Below are positions 24,220 to 33,737 of a DNA stretch of 64,000 nt, piece by piece. The translations under genes and the position numbers were made by a program. Source of the DNA: Methanosarcina barkeri str. Wiesmoor (GTDB taxonomy: Archaea > Halobacteriota > Methanosarcinia > Methanosarcinales > Methanosarcinaceae); the NCBI RefSeq assembly GCF_000969985.1, contig NZ_CP009526.1, positions 2,046,001-2,110,000 on the forward strand, given 5' to 3'. Under the pieces are notes generated by a model. It ran no database searches, was not told where the DNA came from, and was given only the letters and a program-made list of their open reading frames with translations. Within the stretch, counting starts at the first letter, position 1. Every line of letters starts with the position of its first letter.

Positions 24220-26574
24220 TTATTGCCTTGCCATGACCATGCGTGTTTCAGCTTCCTTGTCCTCGATCAGTTTGCCGCTCACGTCCACATTTACGCTGTA
24301 GATCTTGCCTGTGAACTCAAAAGGAGGCTCGTAATCAGGTGTAACCGGTGATCCATGAGCTGAGCCACAGGTAATCCCACTGGTTAGCCCGAGTATAAGC
24401 GGAGTCGTTACAGGGATCTCAGCCTGGCCGACTAATTTTCCGTCTATATAGAGCTGAGCCTTTCCAGGTGTACCCTTACCATTGGCAACATCTGGCTTAC
24501 CGGTCACCTCAAACTCGAAGCGCAGTTGATGCCGTCCTTCTGGAACATTTTCTCCGGATTCTACATGATAGAGGGCCTTGGCTACATAGTTATGTACCCA
24601 GTGCAGCTTTCCACCTTTAATATAAAATGAATAGCCGGCGTCGATACCACCATGGGCGAGCAAGATTCCTTCAGCACCCTCTGGTGGAATCTCTACATCG
24701 GCAGTGATGCTGTGTGCGCGGTTAAGAACATTGACAGTTGCGTTTGCGGGAACTGGCTGAGTTCCGGGATAATAAACGTAGTTAGTCCGATCGGCTGCAA
24801 TCTGTGGCCGTTCATCAGCAAGGCGCAGCACTCCTCGGGCATCGATAGGCAGCACATTATATTTTCCTGCCTCTGCATACCAGGTAGCAATCATCTCGAT
24901 TAACTTCGGCCGGTTTTCTGCAGCTACATTCTCATTCTCTGTCCAATCCTTCTGAACATTGTAAAGTTCCCAGCCTTTTGCGTCCAGATCGGTCAACTTT
25001 TCTGCAGTAATCGGTTCACCAAAGGGTTTTCCTGCTTCAGTGAATGAAGGGCCAGGCCATGGGCATACGGCACGCCAGCTATCATGATACAGGGAGCGGT
25101 GTCCCATCATCTCGAAATACTGGGTGTGGTGTCTGGTAGGTACACTGGCATTGTCGAGAGTATGCGCAAAACTTATGCCTTCAATAGGCGATTGGGTTAC
25201 ACCTTTGATAGCAGTCGGAGGTTCGATTCCCAGGCAGTCCAGAACTGTAGGTATCATATCGATAACGTGAGCATACTGATTTCGGACTTCACCTCTTGCC
25301 TTTATCCCCCTGGGCCAGTGGACTATGAAGGGGTCGCTGACACCGCCACGGTAGGTTTCACGTTTCCAGCGGCGGAAGGGTGTGTTTCCAGCAAAGGTCC
25401 AGCCCCAGGCATAGTGGTTGAAGGTCTCCGGGCCCCCCAGCTTATCCAGCAATGAGAGGTTCTCTTCTAGCGACTCAGGCACGTTGTTGAAAAATAAATT
25501 CTCGTTGACTGATCCCGCAGAGCCGCCTTCGGAGCTGGCACCATTGTCGGAAATCACCATGATTAAGGTGTTTTCAAATTCACCAATGTCTTTCAGAAAC
25601 TGCAGCAACCTGCCGATGTGGTAATCGGTGTGTTCCAGAAATCCGGCAAAGACTTCCATCATGCGGGCATAGAGCTTCTTTTCTTCCGGTGAGCATTCTT
25701 CCCAGGGCTTGACATCCGGGTCATGACGGGATAGTTTTGCATCTTTTGGAACGATGCCCAGTTCCTTCTGCTGTGCGAATGTTTTCTCCCTGTAAGCCTC
25801 CCAACCGTCATCGAATTTCCCTTTATATTTGTCTGCCCATTCTTTAGGAACATGATGAGGAGCATGCATGGCTCCTGTGCAGAAATACATGAAAAAAGGC
25901 TTGTTTGGAGCTACTTGTTTGGCATCGGCAATGAACTGGATAGCCCTGTCAGCCAGATCCTCATTCAAGGTGTAACCTTCTTCTGGAGTCTTGGGCGGGT
26001 TTACAGAATGATTATCATAGGTCAGTTCAGGGTAATACTGGTGAGTCTCACCTCCTAAAAAACCATAAAAACATTCAAAACCTCTTCCTAAAGGCCAGCG
26101 GTCATAAGGCCCGGCTGCCGAGATCTGGTCTGCAGGCGTCAGATGCCATTTGCCTATAGCATAAGTGTTGTATCCATGCTCGAGAAGTATCTCTGACAAA
26201 AAGCCATTTTCAAAAGGTATATAGCCGTTGTAGCCGGGATAGCCTGTTGAACCCTCTGTAATACAGGCCATGTTGTTTGAATGGTGATTTCGGCCGGTCA
26301 ATATGCATGAACGACTAGGAGAGCAAAGCGCAGTCGTATGCATATTACTGTAAATGAGGCCTTCTGCAGCCAGGCTTTCCAGGTTTGGTGTCTGGATAGG
26401 GCTGCCATAGCACCCAAGTTGTCCAAAGCCTGTGTCGTCCAGCACAATGAAAAGTACGTTTGGAGCCCCCTCTTTGGCGCGCAGTGGTTCCGGCCAGGCT
26501 GGTTCAGACTTGTCAAACGTGCGCCCGATTACACCTGGAAAAGTGGTTCCTGATTTGTATTCTTTTAGTGGCAT
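24220..26574 (-). CDS. Large arylsulfatase (Cys-type) with C-terminal beta domain
   Basis: 784 residues. Metal-binding VLDDTGFGQLGCYG (Asp46, Asp47), activation site TTALCSPSRSCILTGRNHHS with Cys84 as the formylglycine precursor, AIGKWHLTP (Lys, His) and VISDNGASSEGG (Asp, Asn). Residues about 560-784 form a lectin/LamG-like beta sandwich (SITADVEIPPEGAEGILLAH, then AQLYIDGKLVGQAEIPV) as in large bacterial AtsA-like enzymes. No signal peptide is seen. Scars of two more copies of this gene lie at 19590-19631 and 30976-31066. The substrate is unknown. Confidence 0.93.
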   Translation of the reverse strand: MPLKEYKSGTTFPGVIGRTFDKSEPAWPEPLRAKEGAPNVLFIVLDDTGFGQLGCYGSPIQTPNLESLAAEGLIYSNMHTTALCSPSRSCILTGRNHHSNNMACITEGSTGYPGYNGYIPFENGFLSEILLEHGYNTYAIGKWHLTPADQISAAGPYDRWPLGRGFECFYGFLGGETHQYYPELTYDNHSVNPPKTPEEGYTLNEDLADRAIQFIADAKQVAPNKPFFMYFCTGAMHAPHHVPKEWADKYKGKFDDGWEAYREKTFAQQKELGIVPKDAKLSRHDPDVKPWEECSPEEKKLYARMMEVFAGFLEHTDYHIGRLLQFLKDIGEFENTLIMVISDNGASSEGGSAGSVNENLFFNNVPESLEENLSLLDKLGGPETFNHYAWGWTFAGNTPFRRWKRETYRGGVSDPFIVHWPRGIKARGEVRNQYAHVIDMIPTVLDCLGIEPPTAIKGVTQSPIEGISFAHTLDNASVPTRHHTQYFEMMGHRSLYHDSWRAVCPWPGPSFTEAGKPFGEPITAEKLTDLDAKGWELYNVQKDWTENENVAAENRPKLIEMIATWYAEAGKYNVLPIDARGVLRLADERPQIAADRTNYVYYPGTQPVPANATVNVLNRAHSITADVEIPPEGAEGILLAHGGIDAGYSFYIKGGKLHWVHNYVAKALYHVESGENVPEGRHQLRFEFEVTGKPDVANGKGTPGKAQLYIDGKLVGQAEIPVTTPLILGLTSGITCGSAHGSPVTPDYEPPFEFTGKIYSVNVDVSGKLIEDKEAETRMVMARQ

Positions 26575-26675
26575 TTGTCCCCCTATCTATATGAAAACTC
26601 CTAAAAAATTTATAAAATTAAGGGTGTGAAGAGGAACTGAATTTACCCTGCACCCCACTCGTTTTCTTCTTGAAT

Positions 26676-26758
26676 TTTTGTTCTTGACTTATTTTTGTTC
26701 TTGACTTATTTTTGTTCTTGACTTATTTTTGTTCTTGACTTATTTTTGTTCTTGACTT
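26676..26758. repeat. 18-bp tandem repeat, 4-5 copies
   Basis: A head-to-tail unit ttgttcttgacttatttt in the spacer between the large sulfatase and DUF1269 genes. Single copies of the core (attgttcttg) occur at the same place in the two decayed blocks (near 19679, 31172 and 31210), so the expansion took place after duplication. Confidence 0.9.
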
Positions 26759-26816
26759 AAGCTAAATTCTGAAAATACGCATTTTCCCAGAGAGGCGTTT
26801 TTTCGATCAAATTTTA

Positions 26817-27320
26817 TCATGCTGGAGCTGCTTCTTCTTCAACGAATGTCTCATGCAGTTTTTTCTCTTCTTCTGCGGATAGGTTGGTAGCAATGATTTC
26901 AAACTTGAGCTGTTTCATGGCATCTGCGACTCTATCTTCTACAACATCACTGGTCATCAAAAAGAGAGCTGAAGTGCCTTCAGTCACTTTGCTGCGCACT
27001 GACTTTATAAAATCCTCATTGATACCCACATGAGACATGGAACCTGCAAGTGCGCCCATTGCTGCCCCAACAACCAGACCAAGTATAGGAACAAAAAAAA
27101 TCAGGCCAAAAAGCATACCCCAAAAAGCTCCACTCAATGCGCCTACACCTGCTAAATTGTGCAGTTGCTCTGTTTTTGGCTTCTTTTTCCCCTCAGGCCA
27201 GGTAACTATGGCTGCGTCATGCAGGTTGATCAATTGTTTCTTGCTTAAGTCCTCAACCACGTGAAGCGCTTTTTGGGCGCCATCGGTAGCTTCAAATTTC
27301 AAAACTGTTAAAGTTGCCAT
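26817..27320 (-). CDS. DUF1269 family protein (copy 2)
   Basis: 167 residues. The N-terminal domain has FEATDGAQKALHVVEDLSKK and DAAIVTWPEGKKKPKTEQ. A glycine/alanine-rich hydrophobic hairpin (GALSGAFWGMLFGLIFFVPI, then GLVVGAAMGALAG) may insert in or bind membranes. The C-terminal domain reads VRSKVTEGTSALFLMTSD. It lies between the sulfatase and MscS genes, all on the minus strand. DUF1269 proteins occur in stress clusters of many bacteria; the molecular role is not known. About 75% identical by eye to the gene at 31282-31788. Confidence 0.92.
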   Translation of the reverse strand: MATLTVLKFEATDGAQKALHVVEDLSKKQLINLHDAAIVTWPEGKKKPKTEQLHNLAGVGALSGAFWGMLFGLIFFVPILGLVVGAAMGALAGSMSHVGINEDFIKSVRSKVTEGTSALFLMTSDVVEDRVADAMKQLKFEIIATNLSAEEEKKLHETFVEEEAAPA

Positions 27321-28214
27321 TACTCAAACCTCTTTTTATGTCGCATACTTCGTTGATTATTGTGTTTTCTTGTCAGTTCACCAATAGAGAGACGATCATC
27401 TCCACTATCGTTTTGTAAATCTTGAAAAACCTGGATTGATCATGGAGTTGATCATGTCTCTTCCCTGGGTTACACATTTTCTGCTGTCTCAACATGCAAC
27501 AGCATAGTAGGCTGGAGAGAGCCTTACTTAAACTGTCAAGCTTTTTGTAGCAGGATTCAGGGAATAGCCAATTTGTTGCAGGAGAGCCCTAATATGATTT
27601 TCTTCATGCAGTGTGATCTTGCATATTTCGCATGTATTGATATCCTTCCACAGGCTAATGTCATGAAAATTTAGTTATTGATAATCTAATTAGCTCAAAA
27701 TCATTGTGTTCTGATGTGAAACTACCAAGATGATGCTTAATAATTAAATTGCCAAAACACTAGCGTCAATTCTCAAGGATTCAATTATTTCGAATAATTG
27801 CAATTGATTTTATGCGACGTTTTGTTGTCTACATGACATACGACGTTTTATTTTCTACATGACAATGTGCTGTCCAGAGATTGGACTGTCCAGAGATTAG
27901 GCTGTCCAGAGGTAGGAAAATCAATTAAAATTGTTTTTTGAATTCTCGATTTCAACCTGGATGCTGAGGTGTGTCGAATGTCTCTTTCATTACGAAAACC
28001 TCTTGCAGGAATCTACAGGTTAATTTTTATACTGTCAATTCCCCCAATAGAACCTCCGAGATCTCCCCAAGCTCGATGTTCAATAAATTACTTTATATAA
28101 TTATTCTTTTATATATATTATTCTATGCATGTTGACTAATTTTGTCAGGTCTCCCGAAATAGATTACTCTTTGAAATTGAAGATGTTCTATTCCTTCTGC
28201 TAATCTTATTTTTT
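27321..28214. other. Long conserved spacer between MscS and DUF1269 genes
   Basis: Almost 0.9 kb without a gene. Patches recur in the spacers at 20075-20458 and 31789-32500 (gtcagttcaccaatagaga, tgatatccttccacag, cgaagatgttctattc). Short local duplications are present (tgtccagagattgg and gacgttttgttgtctacatg repeated near 27830-27905). Persistence in three copies reflects duplication and need not mean function. Confidence 0.6.
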
Positions 28215-29315
28215 TTAATTCTTGTCTTTTTTGGAAATTGTTAACACATTTCCCTGGTCAGCAAAATGAATAATGATATCAGAAGAAGGCATTGCTATAT
28301 TTGCATTTATCAAAGCTTTATAAATTGCCGTATTCAGTCGGTCTTCTGAAACCCTTGTCTCTACATAATCCTCTATCCAGCATCTGGCTTTGAGCTTCAT
28401 CCCTGACCCTGTGAACTCGAGTAAAAGGACCTGTATAGGATTTTCATGCATGATCCAGTCTTCTTGCTTCATAGCTTCAATAATCAGATCCCGTACGTGC
28501 TCTATATCCGGACCGTAGGATACAACTACATCGGTCTCTACACGGTATATCTTATCGGGTATGGAATAATTAGTGATCAAATCCATTCCGATTACAGAAT
28601 TGGGGATTATTACAAGCCTATTGTCTCTTGTAAGAATACGCGTTGACCTCCACCCGATCTCTACCACATCTCCCCACGTATCGAGTTTTTCGATTCGAAT
28701 ACGGTCTCCGATTCTGAAGGGGCGGTCAATTAAAAGCACAATTCCGGTAATGATATCAGCAAGAGTTGTCTGGGCTGCAAGTCCAATGATTATTCCACTG
28801 AGACCGAGAGCTGTAAGTGATGCGGTAAGTGCAGTTCCCGTGATTCCGAAATGTTTCAGGAGTATAACTATAGCTAGAAAACTGAAAACCAGCAGAAATA
28901 TGTATTGTATGGAGCGAACAACTCGCTGGTCGATTTTTTCCCGATCCCGCAATGGTACCCTGGATAAGTACCAGTTTGAAGTGATAGATATGAGGCGAAT
29001 AATTATATAGACTCCTATACTCCAGTAGAGAAGGAAAAAGAGATCATCCACTAATTTTGAATAGATACCTACAGGCTCACTGAACAGCCTTACTATCGCC
29101 TGCATTCCCTGCAAAATAATATAAAGTAACAAGAGATTTTCTAAAAGGCGGAGTATTCTGTCATCAACTGTTGTTTTTGTCTTTTTGATTGCCGGCCAGA
29201 GCAAGCGCTTCAGAAATAATCGACTTACTATTATGGCTCCTATTGTCAGTACCAGAATAAAAGCCAGCCTCAGGAGAATTCTGCCAAGCGGCAGCATCTG
29301 TTCAATTTCAACCAC
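28215..29315 (-). CDS. MscS-family mechanosensitive channel
   Basis: 366 residues, GTG start after gggagaaatgt. TM helices are at about 13-35, 60-78, 93-112 and 137-155. The pore helix region follows (LTASLTALGLSGIIIGLAAQ), then the beta domain (LLIDRPFRIGDRIRIEKLDT, VVEIGWRSTRILTRDNRLVI, IPNS) and a C-terminal alpha/beta domain. Such channels release solutes after osmotic downshock. The antiporter gene lies upstream on the same strand. C-terminal remains of two more copies are at 20459-20600 and 32505-32670. Confidence 0.94.
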   Translation of the reverse strand: MVEIEQMLPLGRILLRLAFILVLTIGAIIVSRLFLKRLLWPAIKKTKTTVDDRILRLLENLLLLYIILQGMQAIVRLFSEPVGIYSKLVDDLFFLLYWSIGVYIIIRLISITSNWYLSRVPLRDREKIDQRVVRSIQYIFLLVFSFLAIVILLKHFGITGTALTASLTALGLSGIIIGLAAQTTLADIITGIVLLIDRPFRIGDRIRIEKLDTWGDVVEIGWRSTRILTRDNRLVIIPNSVIGMDLITNYSIPDKIYRVETDVVVSYGPDIEHVRDLIIEAMKQEDWIMHENPIQVLLLEFTGSGMKLKARCWIEDYVETRVSEDRLNTAIYKALINANIAMPSSDIIIHFADQGNVLTISKKDKN

Positions 29316-29382
29316 TCACATTTCTCCCAGTCCCTAATTGTTTATACTCTGACCGGTAATGAACCGTTTTTTATTTTCATAT

Positions 29383-29525
29383 TTTACATCTCTCCTTTAC
29401 ATCTCTCCTTTACATCTCTCCTTTACATTTCTCCTTTACATTTCTCCTTTACATCTCTCCTTTACATCTCTCCTTTACATTTCTCCTTTACATCTCTCCT
29501 TTACATTTCTCCTTTACATCTCTCC
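29383..29525. repeat. 13-bp tandem repeat, 11 copies, upstream of MscS
   Basis: Eleven copies of tttacatctctcc or tttacatttctcc. On the minus strand, the coding sense of both neighbours, each copy reads ggagagatgtaaa, which contains a Shine-Dalgarno-like GGAG, an ATG and an adjoining TAA. The array lies in the likely leader of the MscS gene, after the antiporter stop. Confidence 0.92.
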
Positions 29526-29563
29526 GTGTTAAAATACAACAGGAGTGCCTTTATTCATACTAA

Positions 29564-30874
29564 CTATTTTCTTTTATAACCAAGTAATTGGGTCTGATAG
29601 TCCAGATTATCGGGGCTTGTAGAAGACTCTCCTACCTTCTTTTTTTCAGGTGCATCAGCAGGCAGCGCTGCTACTATGCGGGAATACCATTCACTTCCAG
29701 GTCCTGCTGTCGCTCCCTGGACAAAGACGCTTAGAAAAACAGTTGTGGTCACGGCAAGACTTAGAGTTTCACTTCCCCCAATTCCTCCAGTTTCTTCCAT
29801 AGCAATCAATAACAGAACAACAGATGCGAGACCTCTGGGCCCAAACCATCCAAGGAAAAGTACGGTTTTAGTATGCAATTTCATGCCTATCAGGGAGATT
29901 GCAACAGGTATCATACGGATAAGCGTAAGGCTCAGCACCGCATAGATAAATATTGGCCAGCTGATTGAAAAAATTCTTGCAGCCACTGTAATTCCGAATA
30001 TGAAAAAAACTGCAAAACTAAGTATGCTCCCTTCAGCTTCTGTAAGGATGATCTCTTCTTCTGTAGCTTTTATTTTACCTGCAGCTTGAGTAATGAGCCC
30101 ACCTGTAAAAGCGGCAATGAACCCACTACCCCCAATCAAGTCTGCTACAAGCCAGGAGATGACAGCCAGGGACATAAACCCGATTTTGCGGTAAAGCCCT
30201 GACATCCATCCGACCCTTACAGCTTTGCTAGAAAGCCATCCCCCTGCAAGCCCTACAACTGCGCCCACAAGCATTCCTATACCTATCTGTTCAAACGCCA
30301 GGACGATCAGGGTACCTACTGGCTGTTCTAGTGCCTCTCCACCTGCAAGTATCAGGAAAAAGAGAAAGAAAGGAATTGCACCCCCGTCATTGAGTCCACT
30401 CTCTACGTTGAGTGCCTGCCTGATTTTTGCAGGTACTTTTTTATTGTTAACTATCGCCTGGCCAAGTCCTGCATCGGTGGGAGAAAGCATGGCTCCTATA
30501 AGACCTGCTTCTGCAAGTGTTATATTCTTTAAAAGAAAAGCAGCAATAATAGCCCCGAAGGCAATTGTTAGCGGTGTTCCAATTATTAGAAGCCGGCCTG
30601 GAAGTTTCTCTTCACGCAATAGTGACTGTAGCTCAATTTTTGAGGCATCCGAAAATAAAGTCAGGACAAGTGCAAGCTCGGCTACATTAAGAACTGGAGT
30701 GCTGCTTGAAGAAAAACTCACAAGGTCAAGCCCTTCTGGGCTGAGCAGCATTCCTGCTGCCACAAAGATCATAGGAGCTGTGACTACAGTGCCCGAGATC
30801 TTTCGGGAGACAAGACCAAAGACAAAGAGCAACACAGCAAATGCTATGACAAAATATTCAATTTCTGAGGTCAT
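29564..30874 (-). CDS. Cation:proton antiporter, CPA1-type
   Basis: 436 residues with about 12 TM helices. The family motifs are MLSPTDAGLGQAIV (residues 129-142) and NVESGLNDGGAIPFF (156-170), with the ion-binding ND pair, and later GWFGPRGLASVVLLL. Predicted to exchange Na+ or K+ for protons across the cell membrane. The polar C-terminal tail (PEKKKVGESSTSPDNL) is cytoplasmic. The 5' 147 residues were duplicated and survive in the chimera at 20459-21019. The upstream DNA is alike in both copies (gtttcagattatgctctaac). Confidence 0.94.
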   Translation of the reverse strand: MTSEIEYFVIAFAVLLFVFGLVSRKISGTVVTAPMIFVAAGMLLSPEGLDLVSFSSSSTPVLNVAELALVLTLFSDASKIELQSLLREEKLPGRLLIIGTPLTIAFGAIIAAFLLKNITLAEAGLIGAMLSPTDAGLGQAIVNNKKVPAKIRQALNVESGLNDGGAIPFFLFFLILAGGEALEQPVGTLIVLAFEQIGIGMLVGAVVGLAGGWLSSKAVRVGWMSGLYRKIGFMSLAVISWLVADLIGGSGFIAAFTGGLITQAAGKIKATEEEIILTEAEGSILSFAVFFIFGITVAARIFSISWPIFIYAVLSLTLIRMIPVAISLIGMKLHTKTVLFLGWFGPRGLASVVLLLIAMEETGGIGGSETLSLAVTTTVFLSVFVQGATAGPGSEWYSRIVAALPADAPEKKKVGESSTSPDNLDYQTQLLGYKRK

Positions 30875-30975
30875 GAATATTCAATCTGAGGTCATGAAAA
30901 TTCTTTTTGTTTCAGATTATGCTCTAACTGTTGTGTAGTCGATTGTTTCGCAATTTTCCTGGATCTGTTTCTTGA

Positions 30976-31066
30976 TATGTGTCGGCCAGGCTGGTTCAGA
31001 CTGGCCAAATGTGCGCCCGACCACTCCTGAAAAAGTGGTACCTGGTTTGTATTCTTTAAGCGATAT
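30976..31066 (-). pseudogene. N-terminal scar of the large sulfatase (copy 3)
   Basis: On the minus strand SLKEYKPGTTFSGVVGRTFG, then QSEPAWP matches the start of the 784-residue sulfatase (PLKEYKSGTTFPGVIGRTFD, KSEPAWP). The start codon is ATA here and the rest of the gene is gone. It lies directly upstream of the antiporter gene, marking the boundary between tandem blocks. Confidence 0.75.
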
Positions 31067-31281
31067 TTACCCCCTGTCAATTTTGAAATTTTAGGAAAAC
31101 TTATAAAAAAGAACAATTTATAAAAAAGTTAGGAGATTTACTTTGCGTTTTTCCCCTCCATTTATTTTAAAATCATTGTTCTTGCTTTGCAATCTATTAT
31201 TTTATTTTAGAATTGTTGTTCTTGCTTTGCAATCGATTCCAGAAATTTTTGCATTCCTAAAAGGTGGTTTTTGATCAAAAT

Positions 31282-31788
31282 TCAGTATGCTGGAGCTGCT
31301 TCTTCTTCGGCAAAGGCAGCACGCAGTTTGTCTTCTTCTTCTTTTGACAGGTTGGAGGCAATGAGTTCAAAATTCATTCCCCTGGCAGCTTCTGCCACCT
31401 TATCCTGTACAGCATCACTGGTCATCAAGAAAAGGGCCGATGTGCCTTCTGTTACTTTGCTGCGTACTGATCTTATGAAATCGTCACTAATTCCTATATC
31501 GGCCATTGAACCTGTCAGTGCACCCAGTGTAGCCCCAACGACCAGACCAAATATAGGAATAAAGAAAATCAGGCCAAACAGCATACCCCAAAAAGCGCCG
31601 CTCAGTGCACCTGCACCTGTTAAATTGCGCAGTTGCTCTGTTTTTGGCTTCTTTTTCCCCTCAGGCCAGGTAACTATGGCTGCATCATGCAGATTGATCA
31701 ATTGTCTCTTGCTTAAATCTTCAACCACATGAAGCGCTTTTTGGGCGCCGTCAGCGGCATCAAACTTCAGAACTGTTAAAGTTGCCAT
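31282..31788 (-). CDS. DUF1269 family protein (copy 3)
   Basis: 168 residues, intact. It shares with the gene at 26817-27320 the segments ALHVVEDLSKRQLINLHDAA, GALSGAFWGMLFGLIFFIPI and VRSKVTEGTSALFLMTSDAV. Divergence is greatest in the last 35 residues. The ribosome-binding site (aaaggaggtttgagta) is better than in copy 2. Its block partners (sulfatase, MscS, antiporter) are lost or reduced to scars, so it alone stayed functional from copy 3. Confidence 0.92.
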   Translation of the reverse strand: MATLTVLKFDAADGAQKALHVVEDLSKRQLINLHDAAIVTWPEGKKKPKTEQLRNLTGAGALSGAFWGMLFGLIFFIPIFGLVVGATLGALTGSMADIGISDDFIRSVRSKVTEGTSALFLMTSDAVQDKVAEAARGMNFELIASNLSKEEEDKLRAAFAEEEAAPAY

Positions 31789-32504
31789 TACTCAAACCTC
31801 CTTTTATGTCGCATACTTTGTTGATTATTGTGCTTTCATGTCAGTTCACCAATAGAGATGAGACCATAATCTCCAGTATCGTTTTGTAAATCTTGAAAAA
31901 CCTGGGTTAATCATGTCTTCTTCCCTGGGTTACACATTTTCTGCTGTCTCAACAGCCGCAGCACAGTAGCCGGGAAAAAGCCCTGCTTAAATTCCTCAAA
32001 CCATTTTGTACCGGGGATAAAAGGAATAGACAGTTCGTTGCAGGAAAACTAGCATATGATTTTTTTCATGCAATTTTATTTTACATATTAGCGCTTACTG
32101 ATATCCTTCCACAGACTGCGCTATTCGAGGTGGATTAATCAATTAAAATTCCTTTTTGAGTGCTATCTTTTTTGACTGCTATCTTTTTTGAGTGCCACAG
32201 GTATTAACCTGGATGCTGAGAATTCGTCAAGCGCCTGTCTTATTACGAAAACCGCTTGCCAGGTATCCTAGCAATTTTAAAGTGTTAACCCCCAAGTGCA
32301 ACCTTCAACGGAACTTTCGAGATCTTCCCCAGGCTCGTTGTTCAATAATTTACATTATATAAATGATCTTTTATATATATTATTTTATGCGTGTTGATTA
32401 ATTTTGTCAGGTCTCACGAAATAGATTTCTCCTTAAAATCGAAGATGTTCTATTCTTTCTGCTAATCTTATTTCCTTTTTTAATTCTCGCCTTTTTTTGG
32501 AAAC
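31789..32504. other. Spacer homologous to 27321-28214
   Basis: No gene is seen. Large parts align with the spacer of copy 2 (caatagagatgagaccataa, tcgttttgtaaatcttgaaa, gatatccttccacagactg). A local repeat (gctatcttttttgagtg, gctatcttttttgactg) lies near 32160. Confidence 0.6.
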
Positions 32505-32670
32505 TGTTAACTTAGTTCCCTGGTCAGAAAAATGAATAATGATATCAGAAGAAAGAATTGCTATATTTGCATTTATCAGGGTTTATAAATTACCGTATCA
32601 GTCGGTCTTCTGAAACCCTTGTCTTCATATAATTTTCAGTCTAGCATCTGGCTTTGAACTTCATCATCAG
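32505..32670 (-). pseudogene. MscS C-terminal remnant (copy 3)
   Basis: On the minus strand one can follow MKFKARC, a stop, TENYMKTRVSEDRL and frameshifted text for the final strand, against GMKLKARCWIEDYVETRVSE in the intact MscS. Several stops and frameshifts make it non-functional. Confidence 0.75.
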
Positions 32671-32750
32671 TCTCGATATGGAATCAATACGAAATTCGTC
32701 ATTGTCAGTGACAAATACTTAATACTTAAATTTGAGCAGGCAGCTTTTTA

Positions 32751-32848
32751 GAATCAGCTTTTCAAAATCAGCTTTTCAGGATCAACTCTTCAGAATCAAT
32801 TTTTCAGAATCAATTTTTCAGGATCAACTTTTCAGAGTCAGCCTTTCA
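32751..32848. repeat. 14-bp tandem repeat, 7 copies
   Basis: Degenerate copies of gaatcaacttttca run up to the stop of the DUF6325 gene and include its last codons. It probably arose by slippage at the gene end. Confidence 0.85.
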
Positions 32849-33406
32849 GAATGCAGGTGCTGCCTGAGGTCCCTTTTTCTTTTTCTCTGCAAATTTAACA
32901 GCTTCTGTCAGTTCTTCTCCAACCGCAACGAGCAGCTCAGGTGTGAGCATACCCTGGGAAACCAGCACTCCTCCTGCATCTCGGATCGCCTGTTTCAGGT
33001 TTTTTGCCCATAGGTGTTCAATAATAAGGATAGCAGCGGCGGTACCTTCAGGTATAGCCTCAGTTATCTCCAGGATATCTTCTTCAGTGATTCCATAATT
33101 CTCCTGGGCTGCTGCAAGGATTCCTGCCTCTGTGCCTCCTCTAGCCCCTTCTTCACCGCCAGCTCCGTATCCGATAAGTCCCCCAACGACAGCACCAAAA
33201 CGCATTCTTTCTTCTTCATCCAGTTGTGTAGTCTCAAGAGACTTGATATTCCCATCTTCGTCTTTCCATATAAACAGCAAATCAATAAGCCTGATCATAC
33301 CTTTATTCATGACTGATTCAAGTTCACGGCGGATCTGACCGTGGAAGTTCGGATTGTCAAATACTATGACTAAGAGCTGCATTGGTCCATACATTATTTC
33401 ATCCAT
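32846..33406 (-). CDS. DUF6325-like protein
   Basis: 186 residues. The first ATG follows agggggaacagag. The pattern YGPMQLLVIVFDNPNFHGQI, GMIRLIDLLFIWKDEDGN, RFGAVVGGLIGYGAGGEEGA and GTAAAILIIEHLWAKNL fits the DUF6325/DUF1269-like group, with a glycine-rich middle loop and ferredoxin-like halves. The function is unknown. It is not a duplicate of the DUF1269 genes but likely shares their fold. It stands alone on the minus strand between MscS remains and an AI-2E permease. Confidence 0.82.
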   Translation of the reverse strand: MDEIMYGPMQLLVIVFDNPNFHGQIRRELESVMNKGMIRLIDLLFIWKDEDGNIKSLETTQLDEEERMRFGAVVGGLIGYGAGGEEGARGGTEAGILAAAQENYGITEEDILEITEAIPEGTAAAILIIEHLWAKNLKQAIRDAGGVLVSQGMLTPELLVAVGEELTEAVKFAEKKKKGPQAAPAF

Positions 33407-33737
33407 TTCTCTGTTCCCCCTATTCGAAGTTCTGCTTCTGCTGTGCAGTTTATACGGCGCTGCTTTTCACGGATAACTGGTGACCGCATGAATGAGATAT
33501 GAAATCTCATACAGTTCTTGTAGTCTTCTTCCCCCCTTTATCAGAAACTCTACAATCAAAAGACAATCACAGCAGTATTAATTAACACAAAAGATGTATA
33601 AAATTTAGAATATATATATACGAGCATATCTAAAAATCAGGTTAAGATTATGAGTGAACAGGCAGAAAAATAGAATCGAATTTTATTGAATCTCTACAAA
33701 ACCGATAGCTTCCGAGTATCTCTTCTCGGTCCGGATT
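33407..33737. other. Spacer
   Basis: AT-rich. tttagaatatatatatacg near 33605 is TATA-like and could serve the minus-strand DUF6325 gene. No ORF is seen. Confidence 0.4.

Noticed and set aside
25200-25235. tRNA T-loop-like word ggttcgattcccaggcag
   Set aside because: It lies inside the large sulfatase gene (coding LGIEPP on the minus strand) and no acceptor or anticodon stem surrounds it.
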